Part shown: positions 22,806 through 34,480 of the stretch, in pieces | Layout: every line of letters starts with the position of its first letter | Numbering within the stretch: position 1 is the stretch's first letter | NCBI GenBank assembly: GCA_000469685.2 | Contig: LS997562.1 | Location: 24,637,681 to 24,701,680 of the forward strand | DNA from: Haemonchus contortus | Taxonomy: Eukaryota > Nematoda > Chromadorea > Rhabditida > Trichostrongylidae | Reading direction: 5' to 3' | DNA length: 64,000 nt | Program-made: the position numbers and the translations under genes | The notes under the pieces: model-generated | The model's database searches: none | What the model was told of the DNA's origin: nothing | What the model saw: only the letters and a program-made list of their open reading frames with translations

Positions 22806-24440
22806 TTTGAGTAAGTTTTTTTAATTTGGTCAATTCGTTAACGCTTGAACTATGCTGAGTGACCTCTTTCCTTCAAACAAGTTCATACGTATTCATTCAT
22901 CCGTGGATAAATGTGGCCGGTTGGATCCGGCAACGTTTCAGATGAATGAATTTTCTTTGATCATGAGCGATGAAACGTTTCTTTAATGATGTTGCGACAA
23001 TGCTAGCTGAGCTTCGCTTCAATTCAGTTTTGGCATCACGTTTCCTATTTCTTCTTCTTGTTAAGTGAATAATCTAGTGAAGGTTGTTGGGATGAGTTGC
23101 CGAGATGCCCTCGCACCGGCTTCCACAAATTATCGGAAGTATGAGGCTCATTTTAGGGGTCTTTTCTCTTTACTGGTCGGACCTATTGAATTTTTCATTA
23201 TCACCTTTCCCGTCGATTGCGAAGTATTTGTCTAGGCCGCAGTCTATGTTTTTTTCCATTCTTGGCGCAATAGCTGATTGCTTCAGTTACATTCAAATAG
23301 GTTATTGACAGAGGGTTCAAGCATAGTAGAGAAAGCTCCATTAATGGTAGGTTTAACCTGGATCCATGATTTTTGTGGGGAAGGCATTAGTATGGTTCTT
23401 CACCACAATAAGTCTTGTTTCAACACCATCTATCTATCCTTCTAATATGTTGTAGGCGAATAAACATAAGCCCTAAGAACGGTCTAGGAATTCGCAGATT
23501 GGACACGTTTTTGAGAAATGTCAGAGTCGCAAGAGCCGGTCTACATCTTCGACTTCCTTGACCAGCCGGCTCTTAGATGATCGATACCATACCGATCAAT
23601 AGACCGACCGGCTCCATATTCTACCACTGTCTTAACCATACTACTCGGCACTTTGCCCTTTCATCATCATACCGTACCACTCAGCTAGATCTTGGCGAAG
23701 GTTTCGCAAGATTTGAAGGCCGCAGTGGCTTCCTTCATTCGCATTTCGCGCCCGATTGCAGTATCCTACCCTCATCACATTCTCCTAAATCACTTGATTC
23801 ATTCTCTGGAATTTGATTGATTTTGCGTGATTATCTTTTCTTTCCTATTCGATTCTTTTTGTTTTACGAATGTGAATATTAGACTTCTTGCCTTTACGTT
23901 TTATAAATATCCTGATTGCTTTGGGCTGTTCTCGATTTTTTGGTGTGCGCCGTGCATATTTTCGATATTATTATTCTTCACGTGTGTGACGTTTTTACTG
24001 ATTTTGCTCATGTTTTCATACAATTCTTATTTATGAGTAACACATTTTTGATTACTCCAATATATTGTCCTCTCACTAAGTTACTCTAGTTCGACCCCTT
24101 TTCCAAATTGTCGAACGGTGTCTTTTTTTGGATTCTGGCCGTCGTGAAATTTAACGTGTGAGTTGTTTGGCCATTCGAGATGTCATTGGGGCTCGCCCTT
24201 TGATATCCTCTAGCGACTACTCACTGTTTTTTGCTGATCTCAGATTTTGCATCTCTACTGTTGGTTTATTAACTTTATTGATTTAGATATTATTTTACTT
24301 CATCGACCTACTTGCTTTTTGTGGAAATATGTGCTGCAGCTTAAGCCACTGAGTTATTTTTCATTTTTATGTAATCGATTCACCAATTATTTTAGTAACA
24401 GCTTTTATTTCTAATCTGTTGTCTATTTTTGTGTTTGTCC
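22806..24440. other. Non-coding stretch
   Basis: No gene is seen. A short inverted repeat (AAGAGCCGG and CCGGCTCTT) lies at about 23530-23574, followed by a CGACCGGCTCC block. From about 23820 to 24440 the sequence is T-rich. Confidence 0.5.
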
Positions 24441-24552
24441 ATTTTGAGTGTTAGTTTCAAGGTTTTGCCCTCCGTTCCATTTTATAACTGGTCTTAAGTT
24501 CACTGTTTTTTTTTGTTTTCATTGTTTGTTGGGCATACCATCTGAAGGAACA

Positions 24553-25306
24553 ATGTCAGGGATGGAGTATGAGGAAGATTGGGTGTCAGAGTTGTTTGGG
24601 TCGTCATCAGCCGTTGACCAGGAGCGCGTTATTAAGGAGGAGAGCGAAGAACACAGCGAAGTTGCTCACAGGGGTTCTGATAGGGGCTACAACCTTAACA
24701 TAAAGGATTCGTTTCACAGAGTGGAGCTGCAACTCTTTTCACGGAGATGGAGATTGAGCTCATACTGGAGAGGTATGTAGACAACTACGATATCTGCCAT
24801 CACACAGTCGTAGGGATGTCGAAGGGAGGGATGTTGTTACTGCGATAAGAATATCACTGCGAATCGCGTTTGATCGCAGGCCAAAAAAGAGCTGGGGGTA
24901 GAAGAGTTACCCTTCTGCGTCTAGCGCGCCTCAGAGACGCGCTTTTGTGGCCTTGCAGGAGAGGCCGAGAATCGTGGGATTGAAACAAGGGGTAGAGGGG
25001 CCAGAGGGCAGTGAAGGTAGTTTTGATTGCGTTCTATGACGACTGAAATGTATGCGAGAATTTTTTTTACAGCGCAGGAGGCTGGAGTCTCTTTCGCCCT
25101 GGTCTTCACCGTCCCCTTCGCACCCGCAGGTACTGACCCCTTCGGGCTCACAAGCGAGAGAGCGAGAGAGCGAGGAGTCTGCCAGTACGCAGGGGAGGCA
25201 GTCGGCGAGAAACGAGAACTTGCGGCACGAATTGGAAAACCAGCAACTCAAAAAGGAACTAGTTAATGAAAAGCTCTACCTCGCCGACTTGCAGATAGAA
25301 TACTAA
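24553..25306 (+). pseudogene. Decayed Myb/SANT-like partner protein of a Harbinger transposon
   Basis: An acidic N-terminal segment (SGMEYEEDWVSELFG, 24553 on) is followed after a frame change by LFTEMEIELILERYVDNYDI at about 24737-24796. That resembles the first helix of the Myb/SANT-like DNA-binding domain carried by PIF/Harbinger elements. The C-terminal part, in yet another frame, ends with a heptad-like Leu/Glu/Lys-rich coiled coil (RHELENQQLKKELVNEKLYL) and a TAA at 25304-25306. Frames are broken by stops and indels, so no intact product is expected. It converges on the transposase relic at 26015-27012, the usual two-gene content of this superfamily. Confidence 0.5.
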
Positions 25307-25620
25307 ACCGAAAAGGTTAAGAGTTGCAAGAAAAATGGAGGACAGGTAAGAAGATCTTACGAAGCAATGTGTAAAATTGATTGGACTCGGGATGTCAATT
25401 GCCTTCCGGTAACTATCGCATCATCAGGGTTGATCTACGCTTGCCGATACTCGTTTAAGATCTCACTTAACTGAGCTTATTTGTGTTCATTATATATGTT
25501 GTTCTTTTTACATATGTATGTATGTTGTTACATGTTTTTTTACATTATATGTGTTCTTTTTACATTGACATGCGTTCATAAATAAAAGGTAATTGTGAAG
25601 CTTTATGTTCAGAAAAGAAA

Positions 25621-25710
25621 GACAACCCAAGGAAACATGCATATAGGAAACATGTATAGACAACCCAAGGAAACATGCATATAGGAAATATGTATAAGGA
25701 AATATGCATA
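25621..25710. repeat. Tandem repeat, 38-bp unit, about 2.4 copies
   Basis: The unit starting GACAACCCAAGGAAACATGC occurs at 25621-25658 and again at 25659-25696 with one mismatch (ACATG to ATATG). A partial third copy (AGGAAATATGCATA) follows. It lies between the two coding relics of the Harbinger element. Confidence 0.85.
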
Positions 25711-26014
25711 ATAGTATGAATGCAATGAAGTAAATCATCTGCACAAAGAAAAGCAATAGGCGAAGCACTCGTAGTACAGATAATTGGTAAACTCGTAATT
25801 GATAATCTTCATGAAATTTCTCAGTCTGGGTTGGAGAAGTAGTGGCTAAAAAAAGTGATGAATATTGCTTAGTAATTTAGTATTTCAAAGCAATCAGTAG
25901 TAATTAAGTTATCAGGTAGCCAGTAGAAATTATGTAGGTTATGTAGTTAGTAGTGATTTGGTTTTCACCTTAAAAATAGCGTGATATAAGGTCGTTCCTG
26001 GAAGAGATGGCACT

Positions 26015-27012
26015 TCATTCGGGGACTTCATGGGAGGCTTTGGACGGAACCTCCCCGCCTTGCTGGTACTCCCCAGTGTAGTCGTCGAAATGGTTTGGTT
26101 CGTTTCGATTTATTGCAATATTGCGAAGCACGCAAACTATTGTGCGAGTTGCTTTTGCTGGAGAATACCTACATATAGTGGGTTTATTCAGAAGAACAAT
26201 TATTAGAGAAGCAGTTTTTGGTTGTTTTCACCTGCATTCGCGTGCTAAATATGGAACTGCCGCTTCAGAATCCCAAAAGCCTGCTCTACTAGAACGCGAG
26301 CAGAGCAAATGCTCTATTGTAGCGCTCCTCTGCAGAGAATAATTCGGCGATGGAATTATGAAGGTAATTGATAATGAATACCCTGTCTAGTCCTTGTAGT
26401 GTTGAGCGGCTTCAACAGAAAGGTCTCCGCTGCATAGGCTGAATCCCCTATCCCCCCCCCCCTTTAACTTCTCCTCTTTTCCGCTGCTCGTATAGCAGCG
26501 ATTTCTTGAAAATGCGGGAATCCTGGCCATTCGGCGCATACCCATCTTAGTTTCATATCGTTGTCAACCACGATTCCCACATTAAGGCTGTGACATCCTT
26601 CCCTGCATATGTAATCTCTCTCGGCGTATTTAGGTCTTTGGATGCGGCAGTAAGTACCGTCAATAATCCCAGTTATTCCTGGAAGACCATATTTTTGGTA
26701 GAAAGAGTTGTTGATATTCAAGCCCTCCTGCTCATCCGGCCAATTTATGAATCGAGTGGCTCTTCGGTTGATAGCATTAACTAGTGCCATTAAAACACGC
26801 GAGACTGTAGATTGATGGCAGCCAGCAAGTCTAGCCGAGTCGCTCTGCATCACGTTTCTTCCAAGTATATGTATGGCAATGGTCACCTGATCAGCCACAG
26901 GCAAATCAGTTATATACCTTCCGTGCTCGAGGTCCTGTGCCACCATTTCACAAATTTCGAAGAAAACGTGATGAGAAAACCGGTAGTCCTTCCTGAACTC
27001 CACATCGCTCAA
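26015..27012 (-). pseudogene. PIF/Harbinger transposase relic (HARBI1-type)
   Basis: The longest intact frame, 27012-26464, has DLSDVEFRxxYRFS-like start features, a helix-turn-helix region (QSDSARLAGCHQSTVSRVL) and the first catalytic Asp in GLPGITGIIDGTYCRI, followed by REGCHSLNVGIVVDNDMKLR. These are hallmarks of DDE_Tnp_4 transposases. The normal HDS motif with the second Asp is lost (WPGFPHF, then a G-run). Beyond it the other conserved blocks can still be read with frame changes and stops: GDSAYAAETFLLKPL, the catalytic Glu in VEQAFGILKRQF, and TIVCVLRNIAINRNE, ending at a TGA at 26015-26017. So a nearly full-length transposase gene is present but dead. Confidence 0.85.
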
Positions 27013-27841
27013 AGTCTCGTAGGGACGTGTTCTATCTCAGAACGTTAAAGGCACAGAGACTCTTCCATACTTCTGGACAAGATCAAGGCTTTCGATAACC
27101 TCCATTTCGCCTAGAAATTGCATCTTCACAAGAGTCTATTCAATGGATACAACTGTGACAAAAACCAAATGATAAGACAAGCAAAGTTATTTTTGTGAAG
27201 GCAATTCCGAACCACAGAGGGTATCATCGATTATCTAGTTCTCTTGAATTCCAGTTACAACCTAATTCTATAAATCCAAAAAACGGCACCAGAACGCTCA
27301 AAAAATGATTATCTTAACAAAAAGCATGAAGACTAAAACGAACATTTTAAAGGCGAAAAAAAGAGCACCCTCTGAGATAAGCGGCAAACCCAAATCAATT
27401 ATTTGAATTGATTTGAATGAATATTTGATTGAAAGATAAGCGAACATTTCTCAAACAAGACATAGGGAAAATCATGGTCAATTGGAACAATTGGATCGAG
27501 AAGAACAATAGAGGGAGTAGAAGTTAATAATTGGAATCTAAGAAATGCAGAGCTTATATGCCCTACCTTTCAACGTCAATGAAGCAATGGGCTACGAGAA
27601 CAAGATTGCTTTGAATGAGATTGCTATCTGAATTCCATTTCGGATGAAAAAGAAACTAAAAAGGAAACGAGTAGATGTTGCACTATCCCCCGCACCTCGT
27701 TGGGATCATCGTTAAGAATTGAGAGCAAAAATCAAAGCGAAAATAAAGAATACGAAAGATGGCAAAGTCATGAGTCACGAATTTCCGCGCGTAAAATAGA
27801 TTGATGTACAATACAACGAATACGATTTAATATAAAACAAC

Positions 27842-28250
27842 GGTGAAAATGTAGTTGGGGTGGGGGGGGGGGCACTCATCCGAAGGTCAGCATATCAAGA
27901 AATGACGTCAATGAAACGCGTTATGGCGTGTTATATCACGGACATGCCAGTTTTGAAATGAGGGCTTTCGTAGGGAATGAGCACCGCGGTGGGCAAGTTT
28001 TCTTTATTTTTTCTTTTTTTTTGCAGGAGGTAATCTTACCAGCCACCCAGGTGCTCCTACCCTACCTAGGCTTATTTAGGAAGCTAAATTTCTTTAGCTG
28101 AAACCGTATAAAAGAGCTAAGGCGGTCGGTTCCCATCATCCTCTACGCATCCGCTACAGTGCTAATATGACAAGGACTAACACGTTAGAATGAGTTCATT
28201 TCCTGATATACTGACCTTCGTATGGGTGCCCTCCCAACTACATTTTCACC
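27842..28250. mobile_element. Non-autonomous TIR transposon (MITE) with 8-bp target duplication
   Basis: The left end GGTGAAAATGTAGTTGGG and the right end CCCAACTACATTTTCACC are exact inverted repeats. Similarity continues inward (GGCACTCATCCGAAGGTCAG against CTGACCTTCGTATGGGTGCC, then ATATCA(A/G)GAAATGA) for about 60 bp, interrupted by a G-run. The 409-bp element is flanked by perfect direct repeats AAAACAAC at 27834-27841 and 28251-28258. There is no coding capacity. An 8-bp duplication points to the hAT, Merlin or P superfamilies; the GG-starting ends do not settle which. Confidence 0.9.
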
Positions 28251-28258
28251 AAAACAAC

Positions 28259-31200
28259 AAATAAATATCACAAAAAGTTACTAGTTCTTGTCAAAGCAAT
28301 ACAGCTTCATTCTTAGAATAACACCAAGATCCTGTTGCAATAAACTCAAGATAACTGGTGTACATAAGTCCCCAAAGTAGAACCTGCTTATCGAATTATT
28401 CACTGCCCATTGAAAATACAGATCAAAATATAGTAGTAGAATAATGTAACTAGAGAAAAACCAGATGCATCAGTAGCAGATAGCAGCCAAGTAAACAGCC
28501 AAGCGAATAAACCAGTGAATAACGACAGTAGTTGAATACAAGTAGAGAAATACTCAACGCATTCGACAGCAGATAGTAGGGGAATAAACAGAAGAATATA
28601 ACGGGTAATAATTTACCTGAACATCGTCGACTACACCAATACACAGTCACTGGTGGTTGGTTGCAGCAGAAGAATAAAATCAGAGCAATACTTGACGAAT
28701 TCGGCAGCAGAAGTCAGAGGACTAAGCGCTCCGTCGAATAATGTAGTGAATAGCAGGGTAGCGGTGTACATGACCATCTGCGCTCCAGCGCAATTTTAGG
28801 GGGAGATTCATCCCACTGCCAGGGTGGGGAGCCCTCCCCTCCCAGGGTGGGGGGGGGGGGTTAATGGGGTCGGGCTTCTCTGAGCTCTCGCTAAGGTAAG
28901 GATGGTGAGGCAAACATCACATGATTGAGGAGGGCTGTCGATTCCTCACCTGTTTATAGAAAAAAAAACTTCGCTCCATTGTCACTATCTTGACCAAAAA
29001 CCTACCAATTAGACGTTCGCGCCCTTCGCAAACATTTCATAGGAGAGGCATATTCGTGTGAAAAGAGCGATTTCCGCGTTTTCTTCGCCACTTTTCACTA
29101 TTCTGAACTATAACTTGTTTGTCCAAAACCAGGTACTTCAGAATTATCATGAACTGTGCCTTCGACGACGCAAACGGACTGAGCCATTTGTGAGTAGGAG
29201 CCATTCTATTCGGATCCCTGTCCGAATTATACACTCGCTCACAAGAGGAGACTGGAGGTGGAGGAGCAGGAGTGGCTGGGTTTGGGGAAAGAGACGTTTC
29301 CCATCATATTTTGGAATTATACCGGTTCCCATCGGATTTTGGAGATAGAGCGCATTCTCTTTGCCCCCCCCCCCACCCTCCATCCTTCCCCCCCCCCCCC
29401 CCCCCCCGCCAAAAAAAGAACATAAAATTCGCAGTTCTCCATGTTTCATAGTTAGTCAAGCCAATATGGTACAAACCGCTTCCTAGTGCCATCGTACTTA
29501 CAGTTAGTCAAAGTTTTCGTGGCCACAAAAATCTTATAAGGAGGAGCAAGTAATATTCCGAACATGTTTCAGTAGAATGCTCTGAAGTCGGATAAAGTTC
29601 TGTTTCCGTGGAACTCGGATTTTTGATGGGTCGTCTAAGCTAAGTGGTATGCAGCGTTATCAAACAAATCCTTCCTTCTGTCGAACAGTCTTTTCGGGGT
29701 TCTGAAGCTAGACGATAGCAAGTACGGTGCAATCTTGCTGATGCAGCTCGCAGTGCACATCAGAATCAGTAAAGGGTGTTCTTGTGGAGCATGGCCTATT
29801 TAACTTGCTGGGCTCGTCTTCTCTTCGTGATGGGAAGAGCTTCGACACTTCACGATGTTTATAAGTGAACTTTACTCGGTTTAGGTTTCGACAGGATTAC
29901 TTGCACAGGGTCTGAAAGGATCAGAATCTGTTTGTAAAAATTCGACCGAAGATCTCCTAATTCATTGTAGTTTGAGACTTTAAGGTGCATGCGCAAAACC
30001 TCAAAGACGACCAGTCGTCGCAGCTCGATGAGATGCGCGAGACCACCCAAGAGCGATAATGAGACCGAAACCAATTTAGACTTTGCCTTCATTCAAACTC
30101 ACTGTGAATAGGGCTACCTTACGCAAGACCGTAGCCCCATCGTAGAACAAATGTGAGGTATATTTACATTGGGATCACTTTTAGATTGCTGATCTGTGCA
30201 CAAAATGCCTTGGATGTGTTGCGCACTCTCCGTTGAGATCACTGTGCCAAGACCTCCACTGCTATTCGATCACCTCATTCGTTAAAATTTTGAGTTCTGT
30301 TGAACCAAGGCAGTATGTGGTTCCGATGGGTTCGTGCCATTTGAAAGTTCTCTCCTCCTCACCTAGAAGACTTGCTTCACCCTCACTCTTACGGCAAGCT
30401 CCTCCTATAACTCTGAGATCGTGCACTCATCTTATGTGCGAGCCGTGCATCCCACATAGATGGAGGTGGTAATAGGTGATAGGGGGTAATTTTGAACAAG
30501 GTGTTGCTTCACATCAGAGAGTGATGTGATATGGGGCAACTGAACTCCTTTAGACGCCTTTTTTTTTGAAGTGCTAAATTCACAGAGACTATTTGCAGTA
30601 CGGAGGGTTTACTACCTCCCAATAAGGGACCACTATGTTTTCCGAAGACATCAGCCGAGGAACTTTCTTAGGGTGCTGTGGTTATTCTTTGCTCAAACAA
30701 CTTCGCGTGCCATTTTTAACGACCCCCTTCGCTAATCTTCTCCAGCAGCCCGGAATATGTTTCCTGAAACGACTCGTTGGCCTGAAAAGGATAAGCTGGG
30801 CGATAATGGACAGAGATATTTTCGTCGCTGGATACGATGACGTTAGCCCGATCCTCGCCGGCTCATCCCTCATCCTTGATAAAAGAGGTACGCTGATTCG
30901 ATTGTGGAGCACTGTAATCACTAATAATGGTATATAAGGAACTGCGATCTACATATATGAGCTTTTTAGGACAAATGCGCTCGATCCAAGCTTCATCTGC
31001 AGGAGTCAAGGAGGAAGCGCTCCAGTACGAGCGCTTCTATTCACCCCATATAAGTTATTATCAATAAGAAAGTCAGTCGTTACCCCTAGCCAAGCCTCCA
31101 TTCTCTGTAAAATCAATCCTCCGACCACTTGAAAATGTTACAAATGACAATGATTGCACTCCATCTGCAACGCCTTCAGAAGTGCCATAACTTGGGATAC

Positions 31201-32660
31201 AGATAACCCTTTGGTACTGATGTCGCCTATGAAATAAGAAGTCCGTGTACGGTTTCCATGACAGGTTCGTTAGTTAGGTATAAGGGGGTTGCGCGTCACT
31301 GAAAAAGCTCTGTTGCCCGCACCTGTAGGATAACTTCTAAGAATTCCTGGAAATCAGCAGCGTGAATCAGGGCAGTGGCTGTGCTCCTTGCCAGAGCGAG
31401 TCTGAGCGAGCGAGTCGAGCCGGGATGAGCGAGTCCTCCCTTTGAGAGACCCTTAAGGTAATATTCCAGCCGTAATATGGTGTACCCAACTCTCAACTTT
31501 ACTTACCAGAACTTTAAAAAACACCGTTGGGAGCAAGAGGATAGGCTGAGCAATGAATACCAGGAAGCACGTTATGCCATATTTCGGGGTATGGCGCACG
31601 TCAATCCTCCGTTTTCTGTAGTTGAGAGTGACGAAATCGTAGATTGATGACCGTTAAAAAAATTTCAATTCAAGTCATGGAATTTATATTACTTTGCATG
31701 CTGTTCTCACGCAATTTTCTTCGTCACCTCCGTCCCGACGCAGTGCTTTCTGCGCTAAACCTAAAGACTCATTTAGCCTGAAAATGTTCACACCTTGTTT
31801 TCCGGTGTCGTGTTCCCTCCTTTTCGTACGGTCCGTTTCCCAACCCCAACAACGCTTACTCAAAGGTAAAACATCTGAACTTATTGGGGCTAGATGACCA
31901 ATGCGTCTACACATTTCGAGTTTTTAGTAGTCGTCTGCAAAGCAATTGAACTACAATTAACCCACGACTTTATTTAGCCGTCAAGCAGTCGCGCGTCATC
32001 TGTACAAATTAACTACATAAGAGAATGTAGATACGCCGACCACATAAAAAATTAAACAGATGTATAGGTGATGAGACAATAACGCGATATCACGGATTAC
32101 TTACCACGAAGAATAAAAAAGCAAGAATCGATTCGAAAGGACTAATTAAAGAGTGGAATAGAAGAATATATAGTCTGACGAGAATTTGAAAGCGAATGCG
32201 AAGAAAGTGGAACAGTATCTCGATGTTGTGATTATGCGGTCAGCTTCTCGTCCTTCTCTGAGTAATCTGCCGCCATTCCATTCATTACTCAACAGATGGA
32301 AGCTGTGTTGGTTGCCCATCGTGATGCTGAAATCAATGTACAATATTAGCCTTTCGGGTTTCAAGAGTGAAACGGATAAACACTCAGCGTTGACTTTGTA
32401 ATACATCAAAGCCTCAGTGGGAACCCAACACCACATAAGCTTGAGATGAAGTGATTTGAGTACCTCGACCTGCACTCGCATGACAAGGAGCATGCTATGT
32501 GCGCATGACCTTTATGAGCATTTCACTATCAAGGAACTCTGACTTTTGCCAAGGTCCCGAAGACAAGTCGAAGCAGACTTTTATGCTTTTTTGGTTCTTG
32601 ATCTCTAGAGCCAAACGGCTACCGAACCCCAAGAAGGGGTCCAACCCCTCCGTGAGGAAT
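28259..32660. other. Repeat-rich region without an identified gene
   Basis: It contains C/G homopolymers at 28849-28860, 29364-29374 and 29388-29407 and several ORFs of 60-115 codons on both strands. The densest area, 29.8-31.5 kb, may be an old minus-strand mobile-element remnant, but I could not find a diagnostic motif. Nothing else is called. Confidence 0.4.
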
Positions 32661-32717
32661 CTAGAAAAAAGTTTCTGTGTTTCGTATTATTTCGCAGGGC
32701 ACATATTCGAACCCTTC
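32661..32717 (-). CDS. Candidate alternative last exon of ensa-1
   Basis: After a good acceptor (TTTGTTCAATCCAG on the minus strand) there are 18 in-phase codons (EGFEYVPCEIIRNTETFF) and TAG. The phase matches the donor at the end of ensa-1 exon 2. The segment is short, so chance is possible. Confidence 0.35.
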   Translation of the reverse strand, partial: EGFEYVPCEIIRNTETFF

Positions 32718-33663
32718 CTGGATTGAACAAAGAGGAAATTGATGTGAGCCAGGCGGAATAAAATAATGGCTTACAGATCACCGAGGTCAATTACTGTCAA
32801 AGACTTGTGCATCTCTGAATGGTCATCGCCTTTCTAAAAAAATTGCTAAATTCACTAATAAATTTTCAGCAATAGTTGATAAGTAGAGAATCTTGAAAGC
32901 CATATTTTGACAAATCGAACTGCGACTTCGATTTAAACTCGAGGCCAATCCTGAACAACTTCCTCTGAGCTACGCAAGTTGCCATGCCTTCACAAAGAGG
33001 GCGTAGAAACAACAAAACCCTCTAAAGCAAATGAGTTGAGAGGTGCTGCAATTATATGCAAAAATATTGTTGAACAGATTTGTTGCAACGAACAACCATC
33101 ACGCTTTTTATGTGAAATATGTACGTTGAAACCCATATGACACTTCACAGTATCAACTAAAAAAACTGAAGCAGATTCTATAAATTACAACCAAAAGCAC
33201 TCCCTCCGAAGTCATTGGGTGGTATTTCCTAATGCGGGAGGAATAAAATGGGTGATAGATTATTTTCTGCTCGTAAAATTATCTAGTAAAATAGTGAAAT
33301 TACATTTCATTCGCAATACGGAAAAAAAATGACATTACGCCCCTAACCTTACTATTTGTTTATCAGTGTAGAAGTACCAAGCAATGGGCATTACAACAAA
33401 ATTACTTCAAAGAGGCTCACAAAGAATGGTTGATTTTTCAATTGTAATTCACTAAATTGCCTCGCAATATTCAGTAAACTCATCATATAGCGCCTTTGAA
33501 GCCAAACATATTTTATCACAAACCTGAACGTGAGGCATTGGGCTAAGTTTGCAATGCACCGCTGGATTAATGATTGATGCCTTTCTCTGGGGCACAGTGT
33601 CAGGACGAGGAATCTTAAAGAGCAAATCAATGAAAATGAAGATAAGGCTGGAATAAATAAGGA

Positions 33664-34453
33664 TCAACTCACTTGAAGATTGGTCTCCCCATCAGGAGAA
33701 GTGGGATCACCAGAAACACAAGATGTCTTAGGGATTGGACGAGTTGTAGACAGGGCCGTTGGAGCAGCCATTGGATGAGGGAGGCGTCCACTAGGTGCAA
33801 CTTGTTTGCTGCGATCTTTGTCCATGGCGTAGTCACCGGAGTCAAAGAATTTCTAAATTGCTACCTTCTGACCAAAAAAATCCAGTTTTAGGGCCTCAGT
33901 TGTCTTCTACAAACAATACATTCTCTTATGAACAAAAACTTGTACACCGATATACTTGAAAGTATACCAAGTAGAACTTCTAAAAGTGATGATCAAAATT
34001 AAATTCATTGAGATCACTAAAACTGTGCCAAACATGCTGGAACATGTTGAATTTTTATTTTAATTATACGCATCAAGCTACACTTTGAATATCTAAAAAC
34101 ACTACTAGTTACTCATACAATTGTTTTTTTCTTTCAAATTCTTCATGGAGTGTCTCCCTAACAAGTTTGTTGTAACTCATTATAGAAAAGAAATCCGTTT
34201 TACAAGTTACATGAATCCCTACGAAACCATTACGTTCATGAAGTGTTATTCCTCATGTGGTCTTTTTATTATGGGTCTTTTTATTATCACCAACCCTTTG
34301 CTGCAGTTTCTTCTGTAAAAAGGAGGAAGCGGGTCGAGCGGGTAGCCGACCTTGAGAGGCTAACTTATTCATCAATTGTTGCTCTTGCTGTTTCTCCACC
34401 GATAGCCCTTCTTCCAGGTCTTCCGGTACTTCATTTCCCATCTCACTTCGCAT
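33664..34453 (-). CDS. ensa-1: Endosulfine / ARPP19 (ENSA) homologue
   Basis: Exon 1 (34453-34295, 53 codons) starts MRSEMGNEVPEDLEEG and contains KQQEQQLMNKLASQGRLPAR and SFLQKKLQQR. Exon 2 (33852-33673) begins KFFDSGDYAMDK and joins in phase 0. FDSGDY is the invariant endosulfine core: its Ser is phosphorylated by Greatwall/MASTL kinase, after which the protein inhibits PP2A-B55 at mitotic entry. The rest of exon 2 is Pro/Ser/Thr-rich, as in other endosulfine tails. Reading through after NLQ gives VS and a TGA at 33666-33664 (115 residues). Alternatively the GTGAGT at 33672 splices in phase 0 to a candidate exon at 32717-32661 (acceptor TTCAATCCAG, starting EGFEYVPCEI, stop TAG), giving 131 residues. 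The family is usually about 110-120. The exon 1 donor (GTTGGT) is weak. Confidence 0.9.
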
Positions 34454-34480
34454 AGTGCTGATTTATTGCTGGAATAAAGA
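34454..34480 (-). promoter_or_regulatory. Candidate spliced-leader acceptor and short 5' UTR of ensa-1
   Basis: On the minus strand TGTCTTTATTCCAG lies 15 bases upstream of the ATG at 34453. A 3' splice site this close to a start codon with no upstream exon is the usual mark of SL trans-splicing in nematodes. This is an inference from position and consensus. Confidence 0.5.

Larger units (their letters stand above)
24440..27120. mobile_element. Decayed PIF/Harbinger DNA transposon
   Basis: Extent inferred from the two convergent coding relics, a Myb/SANT-like gene on + and a transposase on -. I did not find the terminal inverted repeats or the 3-bp TWA target duplication expected for the superfamily, so the ends are approximate. 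C. elegans Turmoil elements belong to the same superfamily. Confidence 0.55.

Noticed and set aside
25621..25710. CRISPR-like direct repeats
   Set aside because: Only two and a half adjacent units without spacers in a eukaryotic context; a simple tandem repeat.
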